Assembly: GCA_963922205.1 (NCBI GenBank)
Contig: CAWUHX010000007.1
Location: 620,001-684,000, forward strand
Reading direction: 5' to 3'
From: Romanomermis culicivorax
Taxonomy: Eukaryota; Nematoda; Enoplea; Mermithida; Mermithidae
DNA: 64,000 nucleotides
Part shown: piece after piece, positions 33,769-45,278 of the stretch
Layout: each line of letters opens with the position of its first letter
How positions within the stretch are numbered: the stretch's first letter is position 1
Made by a program: the position numbers and the translations under genes
The notes under the pieces: generated by a model
What the model was told of the DNA's origin: nothing
Databases searched by the model: none
What the model saw: only the letters and a program-made list of their open reading frames with translations

Positions 33769-33930
33769 TAGAGTCGAATTTTCTTGAAACCGGCCAGTAT
33801 TTTGCTGTCTAGAGTCATCTCTGTTCTGGGATTGAGAGTTATCCCTGAAACGAGGTTTCGAATCATCTCTGAAATGCGACTGTGATGGTTGCTCTTCCGA
33901 TGGATTTTCGAGTTTGTTAACCAGTATAGG

Positions 33931-35141
33931 TTATTCTACTCTCAAAGTTGACGCGAGAGCTATAGCTATGTCAGTGATCGTTTCTAGAGTACTCGCATCA
34001 ATCGAGAGTCTGTAAATTTCTGGCATTTTCCAAAGAAAAGTTGTGATAACTTTTCTATGGCGATACTGAGCGCTTCTGTCATAGTACAGTAGATGTACGT
34101 AGGTACTGATTCGATTCAAAAAAGCTGACGGATCTTCGGTTTCGAAAGGAGCGATGGACTGGAGCTGGCATTGGAGCGTATCTTGATCGCAATTTGGTGC
34201 ATTCATACACATCAAAATCTGTTTCACTTCATCATATGATTGGACATCTTGTATGGTATTCAGAGCACCATCCCAAGTCAAGCGACGCAAGGTGTGAAGT
34301 TCCACATATTCAGACCCATCAAGGCCAAATTCGTTTTGGAGCGCGATGAAGAATTTCAACACTTGTTGATTTTGGGTCCAATTATCTAATTTTTGCAGCG
34401 CTATCTTTTCACAGATAGTCTTAATTCTCATTTCATCATCGGTACCTGTGAAGGTGGGATAGATGGAAAATTTATCTGAGAGTTTAGCGCTTCTAGCACA
34501 TTAGAGTGGTCAAACATTTGTGTCGGGATGATTAGATCATCATCATCATCAATTATGATTTGAAAACTAAGTTGACTTTTCCAATTGCTAGTGGTATTTT
34601 TGGGTTTGTTAGATTTTAGGAGACTGAGTGTAAGAACTTGTCAGTCTCAGGATATTTTCGATTTCGGGAACGTTCACTTTTTAAACTCTTCTTTCTGAGC
34701 TCTCATAGCTTCGATTTCGGTTTTAAACTCATCGAGAAGTTTTCATTGTTGAGTCGCTATTGTAATTATTTCCCTTAATGTGTTAGTAGCGTCGCCACAA
34801 AAATTTATCATTTCGGCATTGCATTTTTGCATTACCTCGATATACGCATCATTATCAAAGATTTTTCGAGCATCAGTCTCCTTCAGTTTCTGTTTTAGAA
34901 AATTGAATTTTCGATTTTCGACCATTTTCGGAGATAGAGATCGTGAAGTTTTTTGCATTTTTTGCGGAGAGGACGTTTCTGGTAAATCGAAATTACGCTT
35001 ATCTGCTTTGTAGAGAAGTGGTAGATTTGCATTTTCATAGATGAAATTTTCGATTTCTCGATCATTGGGATTCGCTAGTTTCTTGTAGAAACCTTTTTCG
35101 TAACCTAGTGCAGTAAAGCGACGTGTGCAGTTTTCCTCCAT
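33931..35141 (-). pseudogene. Gypsy gag N-terminal and capsid parts
   Basis: Gag begins with an ATG at 35141, about 90 bp after the 5' LTR. The first piece (to 34743) is a charged region with KQKLKETDARKI-type helices. After a degenerate stretch, the piece at 34431-33931 has the helical capsid pattern of retrotransposon gag, with TLQCQLQSIAPFETEDPSAF and YVHLLYYDRSAQYRHRKVI. Stops or frameshifts separate the pieces. Confidence 0.7.
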
Positions 35142-35231
35142 TTTTCGGGTCGATTCCGGTAGTTTTTCAGATTTTTCACCAATTTCAGCCTTTCCTCAAC
35201 CTTTAAACGAGCTGGTACGGTCAGCAAATTA

Positions 35232-35794
35232 TGTTGTGCGTGAAAAAATAAGAGACGAAAATTAAGCTGTGTAGCTTGACGATTTATCGCGCGTTTTAAT
35301 AAGAGACGTACGGGACATAGAAGAGTGTGCGGAATGCTAGAAACGGAACATTCGGAGTGTTAGACGGAATTAACGCAACGATAATCGTACGCAGGAGATT
35401 GACCGGCTCATAGAGAGCGCTGTGTCAATTTATCCAGGGATTTTCACTCAGGTCGTCAGAGGTTTTCGGATGCTGAAACTCGGGCCGTACTATCTTAACC
35501 GATTTGGAGTTTCACCCAATTACTCAAACTATTTCCCAAATAGTTTGACTCAACCTAGAACACACACTGGGTTTTCGATTTACTAGCGATGCTCAGAGCC
35601 TCTCACAAAACGGACTGCTCACTAAGACAAACCAAACAACCACTGACTTTATCACAAACTTGCTGCGAGTGTAATCTTTGATGTTGTGAACCTTCGGACA
35701 ACTTTGAACAACTTTGAGCTCCGAAAAGATGCATTCTTGCGAATCACTTTGAAAAGCTGACGAGCTTACTGTAGTCGATTGGCGCTCCATTACA
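35232..35794 (-). repeat. 5' LTR of the gypsy element
   Basis: Direct repeat of 27264-27816. On the minus strand it starts TGTAATGGAGCGCC and ends CACGCACAACA. It differs from the 3' LTR by scattered substitutions and a short duplication (ACAACTTTGA near 35700). Confidence 0.92.
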
Positions 35795-35807
35795 CTTTAC
35801 ATGTATG

Positions 35808-36195
35808 GATTTACATACATATTTTGTGAAGGTACGATTTTTTTCCCACTTAATAGCGATGTCAAGTTACATAAAAACGAGCCACTCAAAAGCTCTTCTC
35901 TCTGTTAACCTACAGTGCAGCAGTCATTGAAAAAATTGAACATATGGTGTTCAATCAAGCTTAACTGATCTGTATAATTTTGAAATTTTGAGCTAAGAAA
36001 ATTAAAAACCTTACTGTTACAATAAATTCAGAATATTAAACTCGATCATATTTTATAAAATTTTGATGATGATATGGATCAATGGATGTCATCCGGTATA
36101 GTCGGAATACACTATACGAAAGATTTAGTGTCTAATTTTTGGTGAGAAAACTAGCAAATTCGACTCATGTACTAAATGTGTGCTCGCATGATGGA
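35808..36195. other. No gene recognised
   Basis: AT-rich spacer between the end of the split MITE and the next MITE pair. No frame or repeat stands out. Confidence 0.35.
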
Positions 36196-36203
36196 TACAT
36201 AAG

Positions 36204-36640
36204 CATACTTGTAATTGGAGGAGGGGGTTGGGGGGTACCCTCCAACTTCATACCTGTAAGACCTCCGACCAGTTGGGGGGGGGGGGGGGTAAATCTGAAA
36301 TTTTGGGGGGGGTAGGAAAAAGTCGAAATTTTTCCCAAAAAAGGCCAAAAAACATACACTTTTTGGCAAATTTTTTTAATTTTTTCCCAACTGGGGGGGG
36401 GGGGGGGGTTGGGGGGGGAAATGATTTTGGGTACAGGGTTGGCCGAGTTGGGGGGGTCCCCCCCAACCCCCCCAGCTACAGGTATGTCCAACTTGGCCAA
36501 CCATATACCCAACCCCCCCCCCCCAGTTTGGAAAAAATTTAACAAAATGGCAAAAAAGTGTATGTTTTTGGTCTTTTTGCGAAAAATTTCGACTTTTTTC
36601 GACCCCCCCCCCCCAAATGGTCGGACCTCTTACAGGTATG
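36204..36640. mobile_element. Outer G-rich MITE with a nested copy
   Basis: It starts CATACTTGTAATTGG and, from the right, CATACCTGTAAGAGG. The flanks TACATAAG (36196-36203 and 36641-36648) are identical. A second member of the same family sits inside it at 36249-36486. Without the insert it would be about 190 bp. Long Pro- or Gly-rich frames on both strands here are products of the G and C runs. Confidence 0.88.
36249..36486. mobile_element. Nested 238-bp G-rich MITE
   Basis: It starts CATACCTGTAAGACC and, from the right, CATACCTGTAGCTGG. The flanks TCCAACTT (36241-36248 and 36487-36494) are identical. It contains two runs of 13-17 G. It is nearly the same as the element at 43350-43587. Confidence 0.9.
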
Positions 36641-36648
36641 TACATAAG

Positions 36649-37110
36649 ATAAGATATGGATTGATTTATATACATCTTTTGTGTACGAAATCTATCATGA
36701 AAATATGTAAGTTTATTAAGAATCAACAACTTTATTCAGCCGCTAGCTGTAGAATTTCATCTTCATCATCACATTCAGCTGACTGCTGCACCAAACTGTT
36801 TAAACGATCATACATACATACCTGAGGTAAATTTTTTCAACATAGATTTTGTTACCGTAAAAAATTTACAACTTTCATTCCTTAAAGCCAAGCTATATCG
36901 CACACCTAGAATACTGTCCAACAACACTGTCAGAAAATTGTGGGTTTTAAAAAGATCAAGCCAGATTAAACATGTATGTTTTAACTTTGAAAAGATTCAC
37001 AAATTTAGTTAGAAGCTTCTTAAATGAAGCCTAAGCCTCAGCTTGCAGTGCCTGCATGAATACAACATAAAATCTCTAACTTATAAGCCTCCTAATCCTA
37101 ATTCTAATCC
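36649..37110. other. No gene recognised
   Basis: Nothing I can support; no repeat boundary or frame is visible. Confidence 0.35.
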
Positions 37111-37116
37111 ATACTC

Positions 37117-38119
37117 AGTAATTTTTTTCTGCACCAAGCAAAATTTTTCCCATATTTCACGAAGTCGATTTTTCCACTTAAAAATGCTTAAAGATTCTTT
37201 ATTTATGTGTTTTTGAACTTTTTCAAACCTTCTGGTATTTTTCGAGCCGTTGATTTATCAAAATTGAGGGAAAAATTAATTTTTCGAGTTTCATCCAGGT
37301 CTAATCTACAAGAATGTGGAACAAATTTTCCAGCAAACTATCTAGGAGCATACTGACTTTGAATTACATGAGAAATCGATGCTTAAGTCTTTTATGATGT
37401 TAAGTGAGAGCCCAAAAAAAGATATTAATCTTTCCAGCACCAAGCGCCAGAAAATTTTTTTGGGTATCGACATTCTGTGATGTTGGAAAATCAATCTTTC
37501 GAACATTTACTTCAAGAATTAGATTCGGATTTTGTGTTTGAAACTTGTAATTTCTAGAATTTTATTATTTGAAAAATTTCAAAACCAGTAATTTATTCGT
37601 AAACTCTCATGAACTTGACACAAAAGAAATGAGTAAGAAGAGTAGAAATTTTCGAAAACTACTTCCATGAAGCTTTTGAATTGATTTCAAATTAAGAAAG
37701 GAATAGTCGCTTCAAGGAGTTTAGAGACTTGACATATTAATCTTTGTCAAAAAATGTGTCAAGGAAAAAATGCGAATCTTCATTAAATTTCAAGATAAAA
37801 TATTGAGGATTATCAATTGAATCAAACATAAGATAATATACGTTTGATGAAAACTGTTATATAGATAAAGTGATAAGAGAAGGTAGACATGCTAAAAGCC
37901 GCGCCTGATCTAGGTAATACATAATAATGTTTATGGAAGTTATGACTGGCACGAAGCGCCGGAAAATTTTGAGATCATGACCTCCTAAAATGCACCAAAA
38001 TGCATTTTTTCCATATCAGAAACCCAAAATTTTTTTCCCCAAATAAGGAAAGATCCCAAATTTTGTTTCCTTTTCTGAAATTTTTTCCAAAAAAAAACGA
38101 TTTGGGGGGAAAAACACTG
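37117..38119. repeat. GC-hairpin repeat family copy
   Basis: It is the reverse complement of much of 41430-42200 and 43880-44600 (shared TTGATTTCAAATT, GATTTTGTGTTT, GGTAGACATGCTAAAAGC and others). It holds degraded GC hairpins near 37436 (AGCACCAAGCGCCAG) and 37950 (GGCACGAAGCGCC). The right end GGGGGAAAAACACTG resembles the GGGGAAAAAAACAGTG end at 44796. Exact ends are uncertain. Confidence 0.6.
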
Positions 38120-38675
38120 CCTGCTACAATAGAATAATAGTGAAAATGCAAATTAAATGTGTAATTCAATGTTAAATTTGAACGAATTTATAGTTTTTTA
38201 CTAGGCATTTTAAAATCTTAAATAAGAAAAATAATTGATTTTAAAGGTTCAGAATCAATGACTGACACATTACAGAAGAATAATGTGATCAAACACAGGA
38301 CTCAAACAATTCTGCACTAGTGCAGAAATCACAAAAAAAATTTTGCACAAAGCCTAAAAAGTCTGCATTGTGTAGAAAAAACACTGTCCATACTTATAAT
38401 AAGCCTGCTTAGTTGAAAGCTAAAAAGTAGACTTCAATCCCAAGGTGAATTGTCGGCTGAGTTTGATGAAAATGATCAAGAGTAAAAGGTTCAAGCATAC
38501 ATGGCCACAGGGTATACATAGGGTATACATTATCCCTACCCTAAACTTTAGAGTAACCATTTGCTATCTGGCGATTTTTGGACAAAATTACAAAAATTAC
38601 AAAGAAAAATACATTGACAAAAAATAACTGATGCAAGCAATGCACAGTATATGGTTGACAATAAGTATGAGAACA
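38120..38675. other. No gene recognised
   Basis: AT-rich spacer. Direct short repeats of GGGTATACAT occur near 38510-38530. No gene is supported. Confidence 0.3.
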
Positions 38676-39239
38676 TCAAAATAAGTTACTGGTTGGCAAA
38701 TACACATCATCTTCCATTTCAGTATCATCCAATTTCATTTCCTTTCTTGTTTTCTTTTTTCGATTATGAGGGTCATCAGTGCGCATGTGGTTTTCTGCAA
38801 CCCATGCCTTTGCATATTTTGATGCTTTGAACTGTTCCAAATCATTTGGGCCATTTATTCTTAAGCGCATCAAAGCATCCAGGCTTATTCCTTCGAGTCT
38901 TGATCGCCTTGATGTGCGTATATGGTTCATTATTGAAAAGCCTCGTTCGGCATCAGCACTGCCAATAGGCAAAATCAGGACAATATGGATCAGCTTCTTG
39001 ATATTTTCTCCCCAGATAATGCCACTGTCTTTTTTTAGAAAATGCTGCCAGAAAGTAACAGCTGTAGTCTTCTGAAAGCAGCAAAAGTCACTCTGTTTGA
39101 TGATTTGAAGAAGTGCCTGGGTCCACTCACTTGCTGTTGCAGCTGCATCAAGCTGAAATTTCAATGCCAAGTCATTGATTGCATCAGTGCCATATAAAAG
39201 GATTTCTGATTCTTTCTGAGGGAGCTTTTCAGGAGCCAA
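38676..39239 (-). pseudogene. hAT-derived C-terminal domain (zinc finger 862-like)
   Basis: A 187-codon frame with the order expected of the hAT C-terminal dimerisation domain: FWQHFLKKD, then IKKLIHIVLILPIGSADAER, GFSIMNHIRTSRRSRL, LMRLRINGP, and a Lys-rich tail. The SADAERGFS motif matches the conserved S-x-x-x-ER-x-FS of hAT and of the domesticated KIAA1586/ZNF862-like proteins. No BED finger or catalytic core is found upstream within the next kilobases, so this is either the last exon of a domesticated gene or a transposon fragment. The long clean frame suggests it is younger than the other transposase pieces here. Confidence 0.75.
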
Positions 39240-40905
39240 TACATCAAAACTTTCAAAGCTTCCTGATGGAAAATAAGAATCAATTTCATTTTTGATGCTG
39301 CTTAGAAACGTTTGGTTTTATCATCAATCAACATGCTCATTTATTTATTTCAGAAAAACAATGCTTCCAGTTTTTATCACCAACATAATCCAAAAAATAC
39401 GAAAAGCAAAGCAAACACATCTAAAATTGACTTTTATCATTGTCACAAAAATGATTTGCTAAATGTCAATTTTAGGATTTTTCCCTACCCTAAAATTTTG
39501 ACCGTGGCCATGTATGGGTTCAAGGTTGGGAAATATTGGTTTTTAGGGTTTTGAGTTTCTTGGATTTTAATCATCAAATTTTGGGTTTTTTGATTTACGT
39601 CTACAAAAACGAAAAAAGGAAAAGAAAAAGAAGAAAAAAGGGTTTACAAAAATTCTTCATTTATTTTGTTATAAACTTGGATTATAAAACTTTTAAATGA
39701 TTTATTATACTTAAGAGCATCGTGCAAACTAGGCCATTTCAAACTTGTTTCTTTCTGCCCAAAAAGTTGCACTTTTTAAAAACTAAATTTTTAGTGGCTC
39801 ACCGGCAGAAATAGTCATAAGTTTTTCGTGTTATTTCAATAGAATTTTAAGTGCACTTGATTAAGTTTTATGTATCTAATCATGTTTCAAAGATTTCCTA
39901 TGGCGCTCATGAAGTTTAGTACTGGAACTTATATACACTATATAGAATATACACATAAGTAAATTGTGCCAAAGCCAGAGCCTAAGCCAAAGCCCAATGG
40001 TAAGACTAATTGAATGAAGGTCTCACCAGTCGATAAGTTGACTACCTGGCCTGGCGCTAAACTTGACTAGTGCCATGCCATTCCTACTAATGTCTTGAAA
40101 TGAGTAAAAAATAAAACTCACATCACATTAAACTAAAAGACCCACAATAAACCAAAGAAACCCCAGCAAAAAGCCCATAAAATCCAAAAGTTCAGATTTT
40201 CATAAACTGTTTATTCAATCGCTGAAAGAATTTGCAGTGTGCACTCCGCCCCAAACATGTCAACAGAGTATTTTTACGCCAAACCAACGTGTTTTTTCCC
40301 AAAACGTTTATTTTGGGGAAAAAATGTTGGAAAAAAACGGAAATATTTTTAGCACTATTGGCCAAATGGGGAAAAAGTTTTTATCTAACTTCTCCTAGAT
40401 GTAGCATTTCAAACTTGAATGCACTTTAATGAGGTAAAATAGTTACTTTTGGCCGCTTTGCGGCATTATATAAAACACCAAACAAATTAGCACATGTTGT
40501 TTTTATGTACATCACCCGCGATTAATCAAATTTCAATGTGTTTCAGTGCTTTTGTACCCTAAATTCATTCAGTTATATTATTAATTTGGCGAAACATTTT
40601 TAGGGTCTGAAAATTTTTTTGGAAGAAAACACGCTTCACCAAAAGCCAAAAATCGGTAATTAAGCCAAAAATATGCTAATTCAATTGTAAATTACACAAA
40701 CAGGCCACACTATTCAATCAATATTCATTTTTTCAATTTCATCACGCTTTTTTTCTTTTTTTATACAGTAATTCTCCATCAAGCACACAAAATTCAAACA
40801 AGTCAATTCATTGAAAAACCCCTAAAACCTCAAAAATAAAAAAAAAACCCCTGAAACAAAAAACCCCGAGAAAAACCTCAACGCCCTCAAAAAACCCCTA
40901 GATTT
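39240..40905. other. No gene recognised
   Basis: AT-rich sequence with no supported frame. Scattered CCCCAAAA and TTTTGGGGAAAA stretches near 40290-40330 recall the ends of the 43778-44796 repeat. A GGCCGCTTTGCGGC hairpin lies at about 40450. Confidence 0.3.
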
Positions 40906-40951
40906 GGGCATACCTGTAAGAGGTCCGACCAGTTGGGGGGAGGGTACATAC

Positions 40952-42824
40952 TAGAGATGTATCGGGTCCAAAATTTTACGAAAATTGGGTCCGGGTCCAA
41001 AATTTTAAGAATATCGGGTCCGGGTCCAAAATTTTAAGAATATCGGGTCCGGGTCCAAAATTTTGAGAATATCGGGTCCGAGTCCAAAATTTTGAGAATA
41101 TCGGGTCCGGGTCTAGCAAAATGGTCGGGTAATTTCGGGTCCTATTTCGGGTCCGGGTCCGTTATATTTTTACGCATGCTGCGCTATTTTGTGGTTGCTA
41201 TACATTTTAAATCTAGGTCAGTCTCATAGTGATCTAAACAATAAATTTCTATTTGTTACTTTTCATATTACAGTAAATATTTGATGTGTCATACATTCTT
41301 CAATGTGAGTATTTGATTCATTGTTTTTTTAGCATTTTACAAGCCATGGCTTGTTGGACTGACAAAATGGCTTGTAGAATTTTAGTCCAACAAGCCAAAA
41401 TGGCTTGTCAGAATTTTTTTAGTCATGTGTTTGATCATATCGGATACAGAAAAGATGCATTTTGGTGCATTTTAGAAGGTCATAATCACAAAATTTTCCG
41501 GCGCTTCGCGTCGGCTATAACTTAAATAAGCATTATAATTTATTTCCTAGCTCAGGCGCCGCTTCTAACATGTCTACCTTCAATTATCATTTAATCTTCA
41601 ATAGTTTGAATCATCTTAAATGTATTATCTCATGTTTTAATTGGTAATCTTCTATATTTCATCTTGATATTTAATGAAGATTCACATTTTTCCCTACACA
41701 TTTTTTGAGAAAGATCAATACGTCAAGTCTCTAAACTACATATTTGAAGTGATTATTCCTTCCTTGACGTAAAATCAATCCAAAAGCTTCATGGAAGTAG
41801 TTTTCGGAAATTTCTACTCTTCTTACTCATATCTTTTTAGCCAAGTTCATTAGAGTGTGTGAATAAATTGATGGTTTTAAAATTTTTCAAACATAAAATT
41901 CCAGAAATTACGACCTTTGAACAAAAAATTCGAAACTAATTCTTCAAACAAGCGGTTGGGAAATTGATTTTCCAGCATCGCAGAATGTCAATACCCAAAA
42001 AAATTTTCTGGCGTTTCAGGCAGGAAAGATTAATAACTTTTTTGGGCTCTCACTTGTCATCATAGAGGCCTTGACCATCGATTTCTCATGTAATTCAAAG
42101 TCATTATGTTCTTGGATAGTTTGCTGGAAAATTTTTTCCAGAATGCTTGTAGATTAGACTTCGATCAAACTCAAAAATTTCAAATGTTTCCTGAATTTTA
42201 ACGAATTAAGGGCTCTAAAATGTTATTGAATAAATGTTGAATGACATATCTTTTTTGATCGATCGCCGTGATGCTCAATACATATATTTCTTTAAAAAAT
42301 AACCTAGCATTGGAATTTATTCACCTATACTGATATTATAAAATTGGCTTGCAAAAATTTGGAATGGCTTGTAAAATTTAAGGTCAACAAGCCACTTGGC
42401 TTGTGACTTGTAGTTAAAAAAACCCTGATTTGATTTCAGCTGAATTACTATAGTTTATTTTTAATAAACTACTTCTAAATTCAAATACTGTTAAATTGTT
42501 CCCATGAAGGTTTTACTGTATGATTTTTCATTCAGAAAATTGTTGAAGGCTAGTTGTATAAATCCACAAATTTTTAGCTCTATGTGAGTTATGGTTTGGC
42601 AAAAGCCAAAAAGTTCAGGAGCATTTCCGGAAAAATAGACTATATATATTATACATCAGACCCGAATCAAAATTGTGATAATTTTTTCGGGTAGTGGTCC
42701 GGGTCCAAAATTTTGGAAATATCGGGTCCGGGTCCAAAATTTTGAGAATATCGGGTCCGGGTCCAGCAAAATGGTCGGGTAATTTCGGGTCCTATTTCGG
42801 GTCCGGGTACCCGATACATCTCTA
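40952..42824. mobile_element. hAT-type element with GGGTCC subterminal repeats
   Basis: The ends are TAGAGATGTATCGGGTCC at 40952 and, from the right, TAGAGATGTATCGGGTACCC. The 8-bp flanks GTACATAC (40944-40951 and 42825-42832) are identical. Six left and about four right copies of a unit like ATCGGGTCCGGGTCCAAAAT fill the subterminal zones. Another hAT-type element is nested inside at 41319-42427. No transposase is visible. Confidence 0.92.
41319..42427. mobile_element. Nested hAT-type element with GGCTTGT repeats
   Basis: The ends are CATTGTTTTTTTAGC and, from the right, CAGGGTTTTTTTAACTACAAG. The 8-bp flanks ATTTGATT (41311-41318 and 42428-42435) are identical. Subterminal zones carry repeated GGCTTGT and ACAAGCC. 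The core (41436-42200) belongs to the GC-hairpin family, with hairpin remnants near 41500 and 42008. It inserted into the 40952-42824 element. Confidence 0.9.
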
Positions 42825-42832
42825 GTACATAC

Positions 42833-43056
42833 CATACCTGTAAGACCTCCGACCAGTTGGGGGGGGGGAGTAAATCCGAAATTTTGGGGGGAGGGTAGAA
42901 AAAAGTCGAAATTTTTCCCAAAAAAGGCCAAAAAACATACACTTTTTTGCAAATTTTTTTAATTTTTTCCAAACTGGGGGGGTAAATGATTTTGGGTACA
43001 GGGTTGGCCAAGTTGAGGGGGTCCCCCCCCCAACCCGCCCCCCAAGTACAGGTATG
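42833..43056. mobile_element. 224-bp G-rich MITE abutting the hAT element
   Basis: It starts CATACCTGTAAGACC directly after the hAT target duplication and ends with TACAGGTATG at 43056. It is flanked by GTACATAC on both sides (42825-42832 and 43057-43064). The hAT element to its left uses the same 8-mer, so the octamer occurs three times in order. Confidence 0.85.
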
Positions 43057-43059
43057 GTA

Positions 43060-43606
43060 CATACCTGTAAGAGGTCCGACAAGTTGGGGGGGAGGGTAAA
43101 CCCAAAATTTTGGGGTGGGGGTCTCAACATTTTCAAAATTTTGGGGAGGGGGGTCAAAAAAATCTAAAAAAACTCGAGAAAATTTCGAAAATTATTCCAA
43201 AAAAGGCCAAAAAAGCCATTTTTCCGAGTTTGGGGCCTGGGGGGGGGGGGTTGGGTAGGGTTGACCAAGTTGGGGGTGGGGGGTCCCGACATTCGGGTAC
43301 AGGGTTCGAGCGAGCTGGGGGTGGGGATCCCCCCCAACCTCCCTCCCAACATACCTGTAAGACCTCCGACCAGTTGGGGGGGGGGGGGGTTAAATCCGAA
43401 AATTTGGGGGGGGGGTAGAAAAAAGCCGAAATTTTTCCCAAAAAAGGCCAAAAAAATACACTTTTTTGAAAATTTTTTTAATTTTTTCCGAACTGGGGTG
43501 GGGGTTGGGGGGGGGAAATGATTTTGGGTACAGGGTTGGCCAAGTTGGGGGGGGGGGTTCCTCCCAACCCTCGCAAGTACAGGTATGCCTCTCAATTACA
43601 GGTATG
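43060..43606. mobile_element. Outer G-rich MITE holding another
   Basis: The termini are CATACCTGTAAGAGG and, from the right, CATACCTGTAATTGAG. The flanks are GTATGGTA (43052-43059) and GTAGGGTA (43607-43614), 7 of 8 identical. The interior includes a second family member at 43350-43587. The part at 43090-43240 (CAAAATTTTGGGG and so on) recurs directly at 43618-43780. Confidence 0.75.
43350..43587. mobile_element. Nested 238-bp G-rich MITE
   Basis: It starts CATACCTGTAAGACC and ends CAAGTACAGGTATG. The flanks are CCTCCCAA (43342-43349) and CCTCTCAA (43588-43595), 7 of 8 identical. Its sequence is close to 36249-36486 and 42833-43056, including AATGATTTTGGGTACAGGG. Confidence 0.87.
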
Positions 43607-43777
43607 GTAGGGTATATCCAAAATTTTGGGGTGGGGTCCTAAAGATTTCCAAAATTTTGGGGAGGGGGGTCGAAAAACCCCCAAAAAAGTCGAAAAAATT
43701 TCGAAAATTTCCCCAAGTAGGCCAAAAAATGCCACTTTTTTCCTAATTTTTTACAATTTTTCCGAGTTTGGGGTGGG

Positions 43778-44796
43778 GGGCACTGTTTTTTTCCCCCAAA
43801 TCGTGCTTTTTCGGGAAAAAAATTCGGGAAGGGGAAAAAAATTTTGGGCTCTTTCCCCATTTGGGGAAGAAAATTTTGGGGATCGGATACAGAAAAGATG
43901 CATTTTGGTGTATTTTAGAAGGTCATAATCTCAAAATTTTCCGGCGCTTCGCGCCGATTGTAACTTTAATAATCATTATTATGCATTACTTAGCTCAGGC
44001 GCAGCTTTTAGCATGTCTACCTTCATTCATCATGTAATCTATAATAGTTTTCATCATCTTGAACGTATTATCTCATGTTTTCATTGGTAATCTTCAATAT
44101 TTCATCATGATATTTAATGAAGATTCGCATTTTTTCCTTTTGAGAAAGATCAGTACGTCAAGTCTCTAAGCTTTTTGATGCGATTATTTCTTTTCTAACG
44201 TAAAATCAATTCAAACGCTTCATGGAAATATCTTTCGGAAATTTATACCCTGCATACTCATATATCTTCGACCAAGTATGAGAGTTTACAAATGAATTGG
44301 TTTTAAAATTTTTCAAGTAAAATTCTAGAAATTACGACTTTTGAACACAAAATTCAAATCTAATTCTTTAAATAAACGTTCGGAAAATTGATTTTCCAGC
44401 GTCGCAGAATATCAATACCCAAAAAATTTTTCCGGCGCTTCGCGCCGGAAAGATTAACATCCCTTTTGGGTTCTCACTTGTCATCATAGAGGACTTAACC
44501 ATCGATTTCTCATGTAATTCAAAGTCATTATGCTTTTGGATAGTTTGCTTGAAAGTTTGTTCCAATGCTTGTAGATTAAACTTTGAACTCGAAAATTTCA
44601 ATTTTTTCCTCAATTTTAATTAATTAACGGGTCTGAAAACACCAGAAGGCTTGAAAAAGCTTGAAAACACGTAAATAGAGCGTCTGTGAGCATTTTTGAG
44701 CGAAAAAACGACTTCGGGAAAATGGGGGAAAAAATTTTGATCCCTTTCCGCATTTGGGGAAAAGGCCAGGGGAAAAAAACAGTGATTTGGGTCTTT
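43778..44796. repeat. Inverted-repeat element with GC hairpins
   Basis: The ends are CACTGTTTTTTTCCCC at 43778 and its complement ending at 44796. I find no convincing target duplication. The interior matches 41436-42200 directly and 37117-38119 in reverse. It contains a perfect hairpin, CCGGCGCTTCGCGCCGG, at 44432-44448 and a shorter one near 43943. No coding frame is supported. Confidence 0.7.
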
Positions 44797-45278
44797 TCTT
44801 TTGTGAACCAAAATTTTGAAATGTAGAGAAAAAATTTGGGCTTGGTTCACATTGAGGAAAATTTTTTTCAGTCAAAAAAAGAGCTGGAAATGCATTTTTA
44901 GACGTTTAGAGACGAAAAAACGCGAAAAATTTTTGGTGCTTCGCGCGGATAATCTACTCAAAATTCAGAACAAATTTTTCATCCCAAATATGTCTGTGTT
45001 ATAGCTCATTTTGTAGAGCTTGTTGAGATACGCTCGAATCTGCATTCAGATTTTTTCTATCACTAATATTGGCTGAGATATTGGCCCTGAAAAAAAGTGT
45101 GCCCCCCCATACTGGGAAAAATCCTGGCTACGGGCTTGGAGCAAGTTGGGGGTGGGCCCCCCCCCCCCCCGAATTAGAGGTATGGATTTGGGGAAAAACC
45201 CCTAACTTGGCAACAGCAGTGTCTGTTAGCCGGATACTGCGAATATAATATTTTATATTTGCATTGCAGTAGTATACT

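Larger units (their letters stand above)
27264..35794 (-). mobile_element. Ty3/gypsy LTR retrotransposon, decayed
   Basis: An 8.5-kb element on the minus strand with two LTRs of about 555 bp. Order along the minus strand is LTR, gag (35141-33277), protease (32384-31617), reverse transcriptase and RNase H (31268-30171), integrase (about 29700-28574), purine tract, LTR. Protease, RT, RNase H, integrase is the Ty3/gypsy order. The flanks CATT and CTTT agree at 3 of 4 bases, compatible with a short aged target duplication. Every domain carries stops or frameshifts, so the copy is inactive. I see no env-like frame. No clear tRNA primer site follows the 5' LTR, where the minus strand reads TAATTTGCTGACCG. 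Confidence 0.92.

Noticed and set aside
40960..41160. Regularly spaced GGGTCC repeats, CRISPR-like at first sight
   Set aside because: Spacers are near-identical AAAATTTT(A/G)AGAATATC, there are no cas genes, and the repeats lie just inside hAT ends as subterminal motifs.
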